Below, in pieces: positions 34,672-45,076 of a DNA stretch of 64,000 bases (its first letter is position 1; each line of letters begins with the position of its first letter). The notes under the pieces are model-generated. The model was not told the origin of the DNA. It ran no database searches and worked only from the letters and a program-made list of their open reading frames with translations. The stretch is from Pseudopyrenochaeta lycopersici (Eukaryota; Ascomycota; Dothideomycetes; Pleosporales; Pseudopyrenochaetaceae): positions 434,001 to 498,000 of the forward strand of contig NHZP01000018.1 of assembly GCA_003313425.1 (NCBI GenBank), given 5' to 3'. The translations under genes were made by a program, and so were the position numbers.

Positions 34672-35520
34672 ATGCTTCGTGAGCAAATGAAGGAGGTGGA
34701 CTTGCTGATCTTGGGGGCTGGGTGGACCTCGACATTCTTAATCCCGCAGCTCGAGTCTGAGGGAATATTGCATGCAGAAACTACAACAACGGGAAGAGAT
34801 AACACAATTCCATTCAAATTTGACCTGGCCTCCGGCTCCGCAGAGCCGTTCAAGCATTTGCCTTCCGCACACACCGTCCTCGTTACATTCCCATTGAAAG
34901 GCCATGGCCAGTCTAAGACCATTATCGGCCTATATCGATCTATACATGGTGCGAAGAACAATTGGATCCAGCTTGGTTCAACAGAGATCTTCAACCAACT
35001 GCCTAACGACTGGAGCGTCGATGACTCCCCGTACGACAAATCTCACACCCGTGCTGTTGCCGAAGACGAGTTGAAAGGCCTAGGTGGTTGTATACTGAAT
35101 CTCTCAGGACTATATGGCGGTCAACGTGTTCCAAGAACATGGCTCCCGCGCCTGGGGCAGTCGAAGGAAGATGTGAAGAAGCGAGGGGCAGTCCACTTTA
35201 TCCATGGCGAAGACGTCGCGCGCGCCATCATTGCTACACACCGAAACTTCACGCCTGGCAAACGATGGATCCTTGCGGATCTAAGGGTGTACGACTGGTA
35301 TGACTTAATCATGAGCTTCAGCGCAATGGCCGAGGGCGTCGAGGAAAGTCAGCAGGAGCAGAATACCAGACAGCAGTTTGCCAAATGGGTCGGTGAGCTT
35401 ATGGAAGAAGAGGGAGTGCGTGCTCTACCAAGGGAGATGGCTGTGTTGGGCCGAAAATTAGATTCGAGGGGATTTTGGTACCATCATGGACTATGGCCAA
35501 GACATCAGCGACTGGCCTAA
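34672..35520 (+). CDS. Atypical short-chain dehydrogenase / Rossmann-fold NAD(P)-binding protein
   Basis: Intronless, 282 aa. The N-terminus has a Rossmann beta-alpha-beta with a glycine motif variant: VDLLILGAGWTSTFLIPQL (about residues 9-27). Later elements fit the atypical/extended SDR pattern of YeeZ-like proteins: VLVTFPLKG, WIQLGSTEIFNQ, a central SPYDKSHTRAVAEDELKGL, LNLSGLYGG, and HFIHGEDVARAIIATH. The classic YxxxK active site is not clearly present, so it may be a non-catalytic or atypical member. Alternative start at the second Met (MKEVDLLILG). Substrate unknown. Confidence 0.8.
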   Translation: MLREQMKEVDLLILGAGWTSTFLIPQLESEGILHAETTTTGRDNTIPFKFDLASGSAEPFKHLPSAHTVLVTFPLKGHGQSKTIIGLYRSIHGAKNNWIQLGSTEIFNQLPNDWSVDDSPYDKSHTRAVAEDELKGLGGCILNLSGLYGGQRVPRTWLPRLGQSKEDVKKRGAVHFIHGEDVARAIIATHRNFTPGKRWILADLRVYDWYDLIMSFSAMAEGVEESQQEQNTRQQFAKWVGELMEEEGVRALPREMAVLGRKLDSRGFWYHHGLWPRHQRLA

Positions 35521-35872
35521 TGTTCACATTTACTGACATTTTAGACATGAGTACCATGTCTTAAGTCAGCTTGAACGGCTTCTATTGGTGCAGCAGTCGT
35601 AGTGCTATGAGTTTTCCATGGTGATGGAAGGACCATTGTCGCGTACACTGGGAAGTATTCTCAAAAAGACCAAAAATTTAAACTTCTACCAACGGTAGAG
35701 CATAGCATTTTCCGCTGACTTTTCAGAGTCTTGCAGTGCAATTCATATTTCAGCAGCCCATTTCTCATTTACTTTGCATCCTCATCTTGTTCATTACAGA
35801 AACAACTCACGCCAGCATTCAAGCCTCCAGCATACCCATTTTATCGTTCATACCCTTCCATAAGTATTCAAG
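35521..35872. other. Intergenic region
   Basis: 352 bp with a CA/CT-rich segment just before the next ATG; nothing else supported. Confidence 0.4.
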
Positions 35873-38782
35873 ATGTCCAATTTTAATCTTCCACCGTATC
35901 TCCAGCCCACTGGCAACCCCGGTTTATACATAGACGTGCGAAACGGACAATATGTTCGTCTTCGCATGCAGCAGCCAGGATATCCTCAGCATGCTCAGCA
36001 TCCGCCGTACTCGGGCATGCCACAACCCGGTCCTGCCACATTCAGCAATGACTCAGTGATGTACTCTGTACCTCATCAACAGCCAGCCCTAGATGCCTTC
36101 AACACTACTCAGGGGTTTGCCACAGGCCCCGCCCAGAATCATTGGAATAGTCAGAATTACTATGCTCAGACTGCGGAGATGGAGAGACAGAGACAGATAC
36201 AGATAGAGAATCAGAGAGAGATCCAGCGACAGAGGCAGATAGAATATCAGAATCAGGTGGAGAGGCAGAGACAGATGCAAATGCAACAGCAAATGCAAAG
36301 ACAACAACAAATTGAACGAGAGCAGCAGATTCTGGCTCAACAAAATGCACAGATTCAAAGTACCTCGACACCCCTCGTTCCCGTATTCCAAGGACAGCAG
36401 TCTATGGTTCACCAACAGGAACCTGTTCAGCGCACTCCGGAGCACTCCAACACGCAATGGGCGCATGAGCAATCTGATTTGCAGATGACCTTGAGTCTAT
36501 CGGGACAGACTACGCAGTGGCGAACTCAAGCGCAACCACAGCCACAACAGAGTAAGGCAACATTTTCTAATGCTTTAAGGAACCAAGGGGATCTAACAGA
36601 TATTTCAGATGCACAACCGAATGTGATTGACCTCGAGTCGCTGAATTATACCTATGCTCCCCCAAGGAGGAGCGAGGATACCTTCGCGGTTCTCGCACCA
36701 AAGCAACTACCGCAACCGCAGCAACAGTTGAAGCCATCTGCGCGTGGTGGTATCACTGTAATTATTGACGATGACGAGCCTCAAGTACCAGTAGGCCCCG
36801 GGCATTTCGAAGCTCAAAATGCAAATATTCACCAGCAGCCGGGACAGGAAAATGAAAATGAGATTGCTCCTGAACCTCCAAAGAAGAAGGAAGTTTCTTT
36901 TCTCAAGGAACGACTAGCATATTTGAAGGTAAAAGTCCATGACAATGATAACCCGATTGCGCTTCGTCTCTTGCGTACATTCGACTTAAATCTGGACATC
37001 AAATTGCAGCGCAAATACAGCATCATGTTCTGGCCCAGTAACGAGGCCGCGCTAGAAGATCTGTACGAGATGGCAAAACTCTCTCCAGACTTCACGGAGA
37101 TATATTGGCACCGCGTCCGCTGGGAAGCCGCCAAGACAGATAAAGATCCGGAGAAGATTAAGGCTGAGAAGGCAAAAATGGAAAAGGAGATGGGGGAGTT
37201 GAGGAGCACCTGTAAGAGGAAATATCAAGAGATGCTCAAAAACGAGAAGGATGCGCAGTGGCGCACAAAAATTGGCCAAACAAAAGGCAAAAAGAGTGCC
37301 GCGGCCACGAAGAGGGAATGGGAAGAGTACCAAGCGACTCGCGATGAAGAGAAGCGGTGGAACGAGGGGAAAGAAAAGAGGAGGTTGGAGAGGGAGGAGG
37401 CGGCGTTGAAGAAGAATGAAGAAGCTTTGGCTAAGAAAAAGGAGGAGACCGCGGCTAGAAAGAGAGAAGAAGCCGAGGGTAGGAAGAGGAAGGGAGAGAA
37501 CCTGGACAACACGCTTCAAAATAGCAAGCGTGTAAAATTCGATGCCGTGGAGGCGTCCCAGGGGTCAAGTACCCCTGGAATTGAGACTGACGACGACGAT
37601 GATGATGATGATGATGATGAGATGACAAGAATCATCATGGCCAGCCTCGATGCCAATGACTCCGCGGATACCTCCAAGCTACCTCAAGAAGAGGTAGCAT
37701 TCCAGGAGGATGACTACGTGAAGCCAGCCAGCCCACGTCAAGAGGAGGAGGCAGGGCGCTCTGCTTCTGCGGTCACAGCACCGCAGAATGAGGCAGAAGA
37801 AGTGCACCAAGATGAAGATCCCGTTGCAATGTTAGAATTGTGCGATCAGGACTTCAACGAACTCTTCGCCGATGGCATCAGGGGAGGTATCTCTGCTCCA
37901 TTCGAGCTAGATAGCGATCTGGGGTTGTCCAGCCCCAGCAACGGCGATGTGGTGATAACAGAGGGTGATGCAGCGGAGGACCCCAGCCCAGCCCAAGAAG
38001 ATGTGGTGATGGCTGATGATAATCCCTTGGAGGACCTCAACCCGGCTCAAGAAGATGTAGTCATGGCTGACAGTGATGCCATGGAGCTATGCAACCCTCT
38101 CCAGGAGGCCGCTGCCCCTCAACCGACGCCAGACGGCACGCGCCCGCTCGCCGAAGCAGAGGAAGAAGAATCCCCCGACTCGGGATACTCGACTTCAGTC
38201 CCAAAAGCCGAGAGGCAGGACGAAAATGATCCATCCACTTCCAGCAAGGAAGAGGAGGAAGACGAAGACCTCTCCCCAGAATACCTCGCCCACCTTACCC
38301 TCGTGTCAGAAAAGCGTGCCGAAATCGCCACGGCAGACACAAAACTCACATCCCTTCGCTCGCAACAGGGCAGCATCACAAACCCCATCCTCGCACGCCG
38401 CCACCCGCACATCATCGCGAGTGTCGAGGCCGAAAAACTCGCTCTGGAGGCCCAACTACTGGACCTCGAGTCCTCACCTCCGCCACGCACACTGCCGGCA
38501 GCGCCAGCGCCAGCACCAGAGCCGCTAGCACAGACGCTCCCTGTGGTTGTCAGACCTGAGGACGAAGTGTGGGTAGATGACCCTGCGTTGAGTGAGAGCG
38601 AGAATCGGGACGCGCGGATGAAGTGGGTGATGGCGGATTCTGTGCGTTTGGAGCGGGAGTGTGAGGAACTGGACAAGCGGTATCAACCCGGGGGACGATT
38701 TTACTTTGATCGCAGAACGCATCCGTTGTGCAGGGGTTGGCATGAGTCTTCACGTGGTGGGCAGGGTCCTAGTCTTCGGTAG
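35873..38782 (+). CDS. Unidentified Gln-rich, charged nuclear-type protein
   Basis: Intronless, 969 aa; family not recognised. Order of regions: a Pro/Gln/Tyr-rich N-terminus (MSNFNLPPYLQPTGNPGLYI); a Gln/Arg/Glu coiled stretch at about 100-165 with repeated RQRQIQ-type units; a disordered part; a likely folded helical block at about 340-440 (VSFLKERLAYLKVKVHDN ... MFWPSNEAALEDLYEMAKL); a long charged helix at about 445-560 (WEEYQATRDEEKRWNEGKEK ...) ending in a basic cluster GRKRKGENLDN; a run of Asp near 572; then an acidic tail with an imperfect repeat NPAQEDVVMAD (about 700-725). The length and lack of introns over low-complexity DNA are noteworthy. The composition resembles chromatin or transcription-associated scaffolds, but no specific function can be stated. 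Confidence 0.75.
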   Translation: MSNFNLPPYLQPTGNPGLYIDVRNGQYVRLRMQQPGYPQHAQHPPYSGMPQPGPATFSNDSVMYSVPHQQPALDAFNTTQGFATGPAQNHWNSQNYYAQTAEMERQRQIQIENQREIQRQRQIEYQNQVERQRQMQMQQQMQRQQQIEREQQILAQQNAQIQSTSTPLVPVFQGQQSMVHQQEPVQRTPEHSNTQWAHEQSDLQMTLSLSGQTTQWRTQAQPQPQQSKATFSNALRNQGDLTDISDAQPNVIDLESLNYTYAPPRRSEDTFAVLAPKQLPQPQQQLKPSARGGITVIIDDDEPQVPVGPGHFEAQNANIHQQPGQENENEIAPEPPKKKEVSFLKERLAYLKVKVHDNDNPIALRLLRTFDLNLDIKLQRKYSIMFWPSNEAALEDLYEMAKLSPDFTEIYWHRVRWEAAKTDKDPEKIKAEKAKMEKEMGELRSTCKRKYQEMLKNEKDAQWRTKIGQTKGKKSAAATKREWEEYQATRDEEKRWNEGKEKRRLEREEAALKKNEEALAKKKEETAARKREEAEGRKRKGENLDNTLQNSKRVKFDAVEASQGSSTPGIETDDDDDDDDDDEMTRIIMASLDANDSADTSKLPQEEVAFQEDDYVKPASPRQEEEAGRSASAVTAPQNEAEEVHQDEDPVAMLELCDQDFNELFADGIRGGISAPFELDSDLGLSSPSNGDVVITEGDAAEDPSPAQEDVVMADDNPLEDLNPAQEDVVMADSDAMELCNPLQEAAAPQPTPDGTRPLAEAEEEESPDSGYSTSVPKAERQDENDPSTSSKEEEEDEDLSPEYLAHLTLVSEKRAEIATADTKLTSLRSQQGSITNPILARRHPHIIASVEAEKLALEAQLLDLESSPPPRTLPAAPAPAPEPLAQTLPVVVRPEDEVWVDDPALSESENRDARMKWVMADSVRLERECEELDKRYQPGGRFYFDRRTHPLCRGWHESSRGGQGPSLR
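37589..37622. repeat. GAY trinucleotide microsatellite in a coding region
   Basis: About eleven consecutive GAC/GAT codons coding for Asp, switching from GAC to GAT within the run. A likely length-variable site in this protein. Confidence 0.8.
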
Positions 38783-39072
38783 ATGGATGTTGTAAGATGG
38801 ATGGTTGAACGATTGTCAAAACGTCTTCAACATGGCAGAGATTTGAAAGTCTGAGTTGATGAATGTGATGACTTGTACTATTGCGAATGATAGGAAACAA
38901 TGGGTATTCTGTGGTCCGCTAATGCTCAATGGAAAGCAAAGTATGATGTGTACCATGCAAGCCACCACGCTCCGCTATGCAAGTCTATGAGAGGAACACG
39001 CTGAAAGAAGATACAAGGGACGAAATGAACACACTCAGAAGAGACGTCTAACCCACACTTTCGTCTCATAAA

Positions 39073-42000
39073 CTAGACTTCCATGTTCTCAAAGGGGTCC
39101 CGATCAGGCGGCAACCCGCGATACATGACATTGCCGCTCGCATCGAGCCTTGCATTAACGCTCGTAATCCAAACTCTCTTCGTGTATGCACTGGTTCGCT
39201 GGATCTCGTCCTTAGCAACACCCACGTCATCTTGTGGAATCCAAATGGCAGGTTGGATAGCCCTAGTTGCGGGATGCTGGAAGCTACGCTTAATGAGTTT
39301 CTGGCGTGCCTCGGGCTCGATGTCGGCGAGCTCGTCATCAATGTCATCGAACAAATTCTTGGACGGGAGAATTTGGGCTTCAATGTCGCGAACAGGGCGC
39401 GTAACATCATCTAGGCCAGATTTGAGAGCGGCAGTCAGGGTATCGAGCGGATCCTTGCGTTTCTGTTTCTTAGACGTCAAGCGGGCTTGAGAACGCGAAC
39501 GGGATTTGGAATTTTGATGGGAGTTCTCAGCCCAGTTGGATTTGCGACGGGATCGCTCCGGACTGGCTGAAAGGCCGTTGTTAGTCGACTGGTTATTCTT
39601 CATATCGTTCAATTCGTAAGAACCCGGGCCGTAGGATGATTCTCGTTGTTTTCGGTCTAAGCGATTCATTTCTTCGAGGTGTGCAAGCTCGCGCTCCTCT
39701 GCTGTCTGCTTAGCATCTTGCTCGGCGAGGAGGGATTGATGATCCGCGTTGTCTTTCTCCCAGCGGCTAGCTTGTGCACGCTCCCACTCTTCGTCCCGCT
39801 GTACGGCCTCATCTTCAAAGGTGATCGGCAAATACGTAAAGAGCGGTCCAAAAGCCCTGTTCAGGATGACCTGGTAGAGCACAGTGAAGGCGAGAGTAAT
39901 GATCATAATGATCGCATGGGGAAAGCACACGACTCTGTCATTCGTGTCTCTTTGTAAGAAGAACAAGCCAATAAGACAAAGCTCGAGGAAGTAGAGTCCC
40001 GTGAATAGCTGGTTGACGGCTTTGGGGAAGATCAACCCATTTGTTTCAGCCTTGGCATAACTGACGTAGATCATCTGATAGCGGTAGGTGAACCAGAAGA
40101 GCGAGAAGGTAATCAACATCATGATCAGGATCAAAGGCGAAACGACCGAGTAGATGATACCTGTGGGTGGTTAGTATAATCCGGAAATAGAATCAATGTA
40201 TCTTACCAATAGCACCAAAATTGGTGTAAACAGGAATCATAGTTCCCCAATTGATGCCCGGTCGAGTCAAGACCCTAGAGACCTTCTCACGTGGAGTTGT
40301 GTCGAGAAAGCGGAGGAAAATGATGATAACGACGGCTCCAATCTGCAACAAAGTACCCGAACTTATACTCAGCGCCTGTAGAATCATGTAGGAGAAGAAG
40401 TAGTTGGCGGACTTGGGTAGGTTCTTCGCTAAAGTCGCAGGAACGCTAATGGGATCGTTGATCAGCTCCTCAATCGCAGTTGTGATACCAGTCGAAATCG
40501 AAACGACAAGGAAGAGCTGGACGAAGGCGAAAGCAAAGTAGAAGTTCTGAACGAGCAATTCCCGTTCTCCAGAAGTTGTTGTACCGGTAAGGCCTGCTAG
40601 GAAGCGTAACGTGATAGGTAGTACCGCGAAGAGGATGGCGAGGAAGGCTGGAGGCAACACACCCTGGATGAAACTTATCAGCCACGGAGGGAGTTTGTTG
40701 ATCCAACCCAGCCAGGGCAGCTCATCGGTCAAGGTTTTGACCTGGGACAAGGCTCCGGTAAACGAGACGGGAATACCCCAGAAGATGACAAGCGCAACAA
40801 TGACGATGATGACACCAAACATGCGGAGATAGCGTTCCCACCACTTCATGGTCAGATTGTCCCAAAGTACGTATTGGGGATTGACTTCAACAGTTCGCGG
40901 CGCCATTTGTCTTGGAATGTGATGACTGATTGACTGGCAAGCCATGTGAGCAGCAACTTGGTGATTGAATTGAATGAAAGCGGAGTTCATCAACGGGAAA
41001 CGTTCTTCATGCGCCTGGTCGTCGGCGATTTCGACATTTAGGCGAGCAAGCTCTTTGCGGCAATAGTAAATAGTATCCACCTTCTTGCCAATCAGTGGCA
41101 GGGATGGCCACCATGACTTATTGAACAATGGTATACGCATTGTCTCGCGGTCTTTGGGCTTGATGTACTTTCGCCAAACAGCGTTTTCGTCGTCCTCTGC
41201 AAAAGTGTCGTCGTAGAGTCCTGTCAAATCGTACTTGATCTTGGCATTCTTGATTTCCATAGGAGCCATTTCTCCCTGCTGTCGGAACGGCTGAGGGCTT
41301 GCGAAATCGCCTTGTCCAAAGTATGCAGCCTTCAACTTTTGCCACGGGCCGAACCCGCCTTTGGAGGGTTTCTCATTCTCCTCATGCGGATCAGCCTCCT
41401 CTACTGGCCTAGGCGAGCTCGGCTCGGACTCGGACCCGTACTTCTCCTTACTTGTAGCCACCGCTAAGGGGGTATGGGTATCACTACTGGCGCCCCTTCT
41501 TGAAAAGTCTGCTGATGTAGGTGAAATAGCCGACGGTTCATTGCTGCCATCGAGGTTTGAGTGAGAGTGGTCATGCTCCTGATGCTGCTTTCCGCCAAAC
41601 GCACCTCTCACTCCGCCGAATACTTTCTTGTTAAAACGATCCACGCCTTGCCCAACATCGCGAAACCCCTCACCGACAGCGTGAAGACCTTGTCCAACAA
41701 AGGGAAGCGGAATTATTCCTCGCTTGCGGTCAGGCGATGTGGAGCGAGATGTTGATGCCGATAAGAACTCTTTTTCTTCCAGCACCTGTTGCCATGCCTG
41801 CTCGATCTCATGTGGATTACCTGCGTCTACGCCCGAGTCGTGCGTTTCCTGTTGAATAGCATCATTCTGGAGCGCTTCGTCCTGCTTCTTTTCCTTCCTG
41901 CTTTTCTTCATGCCCGCCTGCTTTGCGGCCTTTTCCTCCAATTCTTTGTGCTTCTTGGTGCAGGCAATGATGAGATTGGTTTCAGCGGATTCCAATTTCC

Positions 42001-42860
42001 TCGCAATCTTAGTTCTCTTGTTGACCTTCTCCATCAGATCGTCGAAATTGCGGTTGATCCAGATATCCTTAATACCGCCTGGGAAGACGTCGTAAAGAGC
42101 ATCCAAAGCAGGAACTGTAAGCCACTTCTTGGGAATGCTCTGCACAAGAATCGTGGTTGCAGAGGCTCGGATTCGATGCTCGGGCAGGGTGAGAATGGTC
42201 TGCCTTAGGCGTATAAACTTCCTCAGAGCCAGATAGAAGTTGAAACAGACCCACACGACGACAAGAACGGCGAGGATCATATGTGCCCACAGACGGTGGA
42301 CCTTGGGCGCTACACCAACGTTTGGCCACGCAAAAGAATCCAAGCCTGAGACATTGTCTACATCTCCAATGCGGTTTATCGGCAGGAGAATGGGGAGAAT
42401 GACTAGTGCCATTGGTATGAATATACGAAGCAGTAGCTGGAGGTACTGGAGGAATAGGTAGCCATCGACGCCGGCAATTCGAACCAGCTCGCGGTCGCTG
42501 ATAGTAAAGACATTCTTGAAGGATTCGATGGCAGTCACGGGCGCTGCTATGCGCTTCGCTTTGGGTACGAAAGCTGTTTTGTAGTAGCTGGCCTGGTCAG
42601 TGCGGGCACAATGGTTGTGGCAAGGTGACATACTAGATCTTGTGGAACAGACCCTGTCGCTCTGTCGACTTCTCGGCTACAGCAGTCTTCTTTGACTTGT
42701 GCAGCTTCCAGTTGCCGCTAAGGATTAAGAAAATGGATATTTGGACGCCAAAAATGACCGCGGCAGTTGAGAGGGAAGCGACAAAGTTCTCAATGCTCTG
42801 ATTCTCAGAATCCTGTGCGGCGCCTTGGCCTCTGCCAGGCGTTGGCGATGTGTCGGACAT
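39073..42860 (-). CDS. CSC1/Phm7-type osmosensitive cation channel (DUF221)
   Basis: Multi-pass plasma-membrane protein of the CSC1/OSCA/TMEM63 family, hyperosmolality-gated calcium-permeable channels in yeast and plants. Exons 42634-42860, 40207-42587 and 39073-40160 join in phase 2 (HKI, Y, YYKTAF) and phase 1 (NFGAI, G, IIYSVV), with introns of 46 and 46 nt; 1231 aa. The N-terminal helix (AAVIFGVQISIFLIL) and the block RELVRIAGVDGYLFLQYLQL precede further helices. A long cytosolic loop rich in Lys/Glu and Ser (LEEKAAKQAGMKKSRKEKKQ and onward) is inserted before the RMFGVIIVIVALVIFWGIPV channel core; FIQGVLPPAFLAILFAVLPI is a core helix. The C-terminus carries the Phm7 extracellular-tail pattern (WIPQDDVGVAKDE ... 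MYRGLPPD). The loop is much longer than in plant OSCAs, as often in fungi. Start is the first ATG (MSDTSPTPGRG). Confidence 0.93.
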
Positions 42861-43669
42861 GATGTGACCGCGGGAGCTGAGGTTGGGCAGGATGCGTAGA
42901 TAGTGACGCTGTGAATGGTGACCCCTGCGTTTAGACGGTGGTGGCCATGGAAGAAAATCGGGTCAAGGCAGCCGCTGGCGATGGCGGTTGCAGGGTGATA
43001 GGTGTTGTAGGAGAGGAGCCCAGGTCTCGGAGGACGTCGTCGACGAAAGGGCAAGGGACAATCGACTTAATCACGGCGTTATTGATTCATAGGTCTACGT
43101 GTTTCATGCCCTGGATTTCCCTGATACGCGACTGACGGCCTTGGCATCCGTCACTGGCGCCCAGGGCCCGCTAGCCGCCGTCATTGGCAACCAAACAACT
43201 CCTTGCTCCAGCGCCAATGCGAGACTGCGGAGAATGTACCTCCTTCATTGAAGCGCGGCTGCTCTTCACCAGAGCAGCTATGAGAGCTGTTGTCGCTGGC
43301 GCAGTCCCAAAAAAAATTAAATAATCCTTTCAACGTCTTCTTGATGCGACACTTCACGTTTAGACAAGATCCATCTGTGTGGACAGAGGAGCACTAAGGA
43401 CTATGATACCCGTGCGGGGTGCGATCTAAGCCTAACCCTCGTTATGACGTGGACACGCAGCTGCAAGGAGGCGCGCCGTGCTCCCGTATTGCAGATGGCG
43501 TTTCTCTCACGTGCTTTCTCATTCTTTCCTTTCCACATTTGACATGTTATCCGTTATCCGGTTGTAATGCATGATAACCATGGAAGTCCCCTTGCCTTGT
43601 GGTTCACTGGAAATCTACTCCTGATACGGGAGTATCGGTTCAATCAAGGCTTTGCGCATACATTGTGAC
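42861..43669. other. Intergenic region, promoter side of the CSC1-type gene
   Basis: About 0.8 kb between the channel ATG and the fold-back element. GC content is normal. No supported gene. Confidence 0.45.
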
Positions 43670-43671
43670 TA

Positions 43672-44406
43672 CCGAGGTGGACGGCGTAACGAGCCAGACG
43701 GCGTAACGAGCCACTTTTCCCTAGTAAATCTACCAAAATCCTATCTCTATTTCTATTTTTCTAGCTTCTTTTAATACATAAAATAAAAAAGTCTTAATAT
43801 TAAAAATAAATTATTTAAAAAATATACTAATTTTTAATAAAAATAAATTATTTAAAAAATATACTAATTTTTAATAAAAATAAATAATATATTTTATAAA
43901 TTTTTTTTAATATAGCTTTAAAGCTTATATTATAGATTCTTAGTTTTAAATAACTAAATAAATATATAATTTATTTATAATGTTATACTATATTTAATAA
44001 AGTTACATAGAAACTTTTATTAAGAGAAAAGTTTATATAAGTATATTATTATAGATAATCTATATATTTACCTAGCTATTTAAAACTAAGAATCTATAAT
44101 ATAAGCTTTAAAGCTATATTAAAAAAAATTTATAAAATATATTATTTATTTTTATTAAAAATTAGTATATTTTTTAAATAATTTATTTTTATTAAAAATT
44201 AGTATATTTTTTAAATAATTTATTTTTAATATTATAATTAACTAGATTTATAAAGCTACTTTTAAAATATATTTTTAATATTAAGACTTTTTTATTTTAT
44301 GTATTAAAAGAAGCTAGAAAAATAGAAATAGAGATAGGATTTTGGCAGATTTACTAGGGAAAAGTGGCTCGTTACGCCGTCTGGCTCGTTACGCCGTCCA
44401 CCTCGG
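43672..44406. mobile_element. 735-bp AT-rich fold-back (MITE-like) element with TA target duplication
   Basis: The whole segment is one long inverted repeat flanked by TA (43670-43671 and 44407-44408), the target duplication typical of Tc1/mariner-type elements. Ends read CCGAGGTGGACGGCG and its exact complement. Inside each end a 17-bp unit GACGGCGTAACGAGCCA occurs twice in tandem (43680-43696 and 43697-43713; complement at 44365-44381 and 44382-44398). The arms meet at AAACTTTT (44011-44018) and AAAAGTTT (44027-44034) around an 8-nt loop. The outer arms are nearly identical except for an extra 49 bp in the right arm (44234-44282). Apart from the GC-rich tips the DNA is extremely AT-rich. 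There is no ORF for a transposase, so it would depend on enzymes encoded elsewhere. Arm mismatches that I could align in the outer part are transitions, which fits RIP. Confidence 0.85.
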
Positions 44407-44408
44407 TA

Positions 44409-45076
44409 TGCGCAGAGTACCAATTCCACATGCACCAACAATATTTCACAAACATCGATAGTCTCAAGGGGATCACCGATTAGTTCTAACTTAGCGATGT
44501 CTGTCAAGCATGGCTTCCTGCTAGCAAACTATGCTTGGCGACTAGTGCTCAGCCACTGCTGGCCGCTGCCCGTCACCTCCCACAGGCCGACACCATATCG
44601 ACCGCTCCTCATCATGACAAAGGATCGACACCACTCCTCTGTCTATCAACCAAACACATGTCACGAGGAGTGTGCACGGTGTCTCCGCTCTAATGTTCCG
44701 CTGAACCTCCGCCATCGAGATGGTGGCTGTGCGTAGAATCCTGAAAGCGAGTAACGCGAAAATCCGCCCCGCCAGGCTCACTTTCAAGCCTAACTTCATA
44801 TGTTTGGCCAATCATGGCTTGTTACTGCTGAGGCTGCGATAGCTGAGCTTCTCGAAGCTTGCCCCTTTGGGTTGAACAGTCGATGTCTGTTGAAAGGCAG
44901 GCAAGATGGTTGCAGACTTGCAGCATAATATTTAAGCAGCTCGACTCCCTTGCTTTCAGTGTCTTGCACTAATTAATACCGCCAGCGGGAAAATAATTTA
45001 TTCTAAACCAAACTAATCAACTTTACATATCATTGCACACCATCATCAAGGCTTAAGAACAGTTACATCATCCAAC
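44409..45076. other. Intergenic region
   Basis: About 670 bp with a TATTTAAG-type TATA-like sequence near 44929-44936, roughly 145 bp before the next ATG. Short ORFs at 44497-44811 are not supported. Confidence 0.45.

Noticed and set aside
30829..35520. Possible gene cluster (NTH1, F-box, Rossmann-fold gene)
   Set aside because: No shared pathway, backbone enzyme, transporter or regulator; ordinary neighbours.
39083..39490. 135-codon plus ORF inside the channel gene
   Set aside because: Antisense to the Phm7-type C-terminal tail of the CSC1-like channel.
44304..44507. 67-codon minus ORF crossing the right end of the fold-back element
   Set aside because: Spans the element boundary and AT-rich arm; no coding signal.
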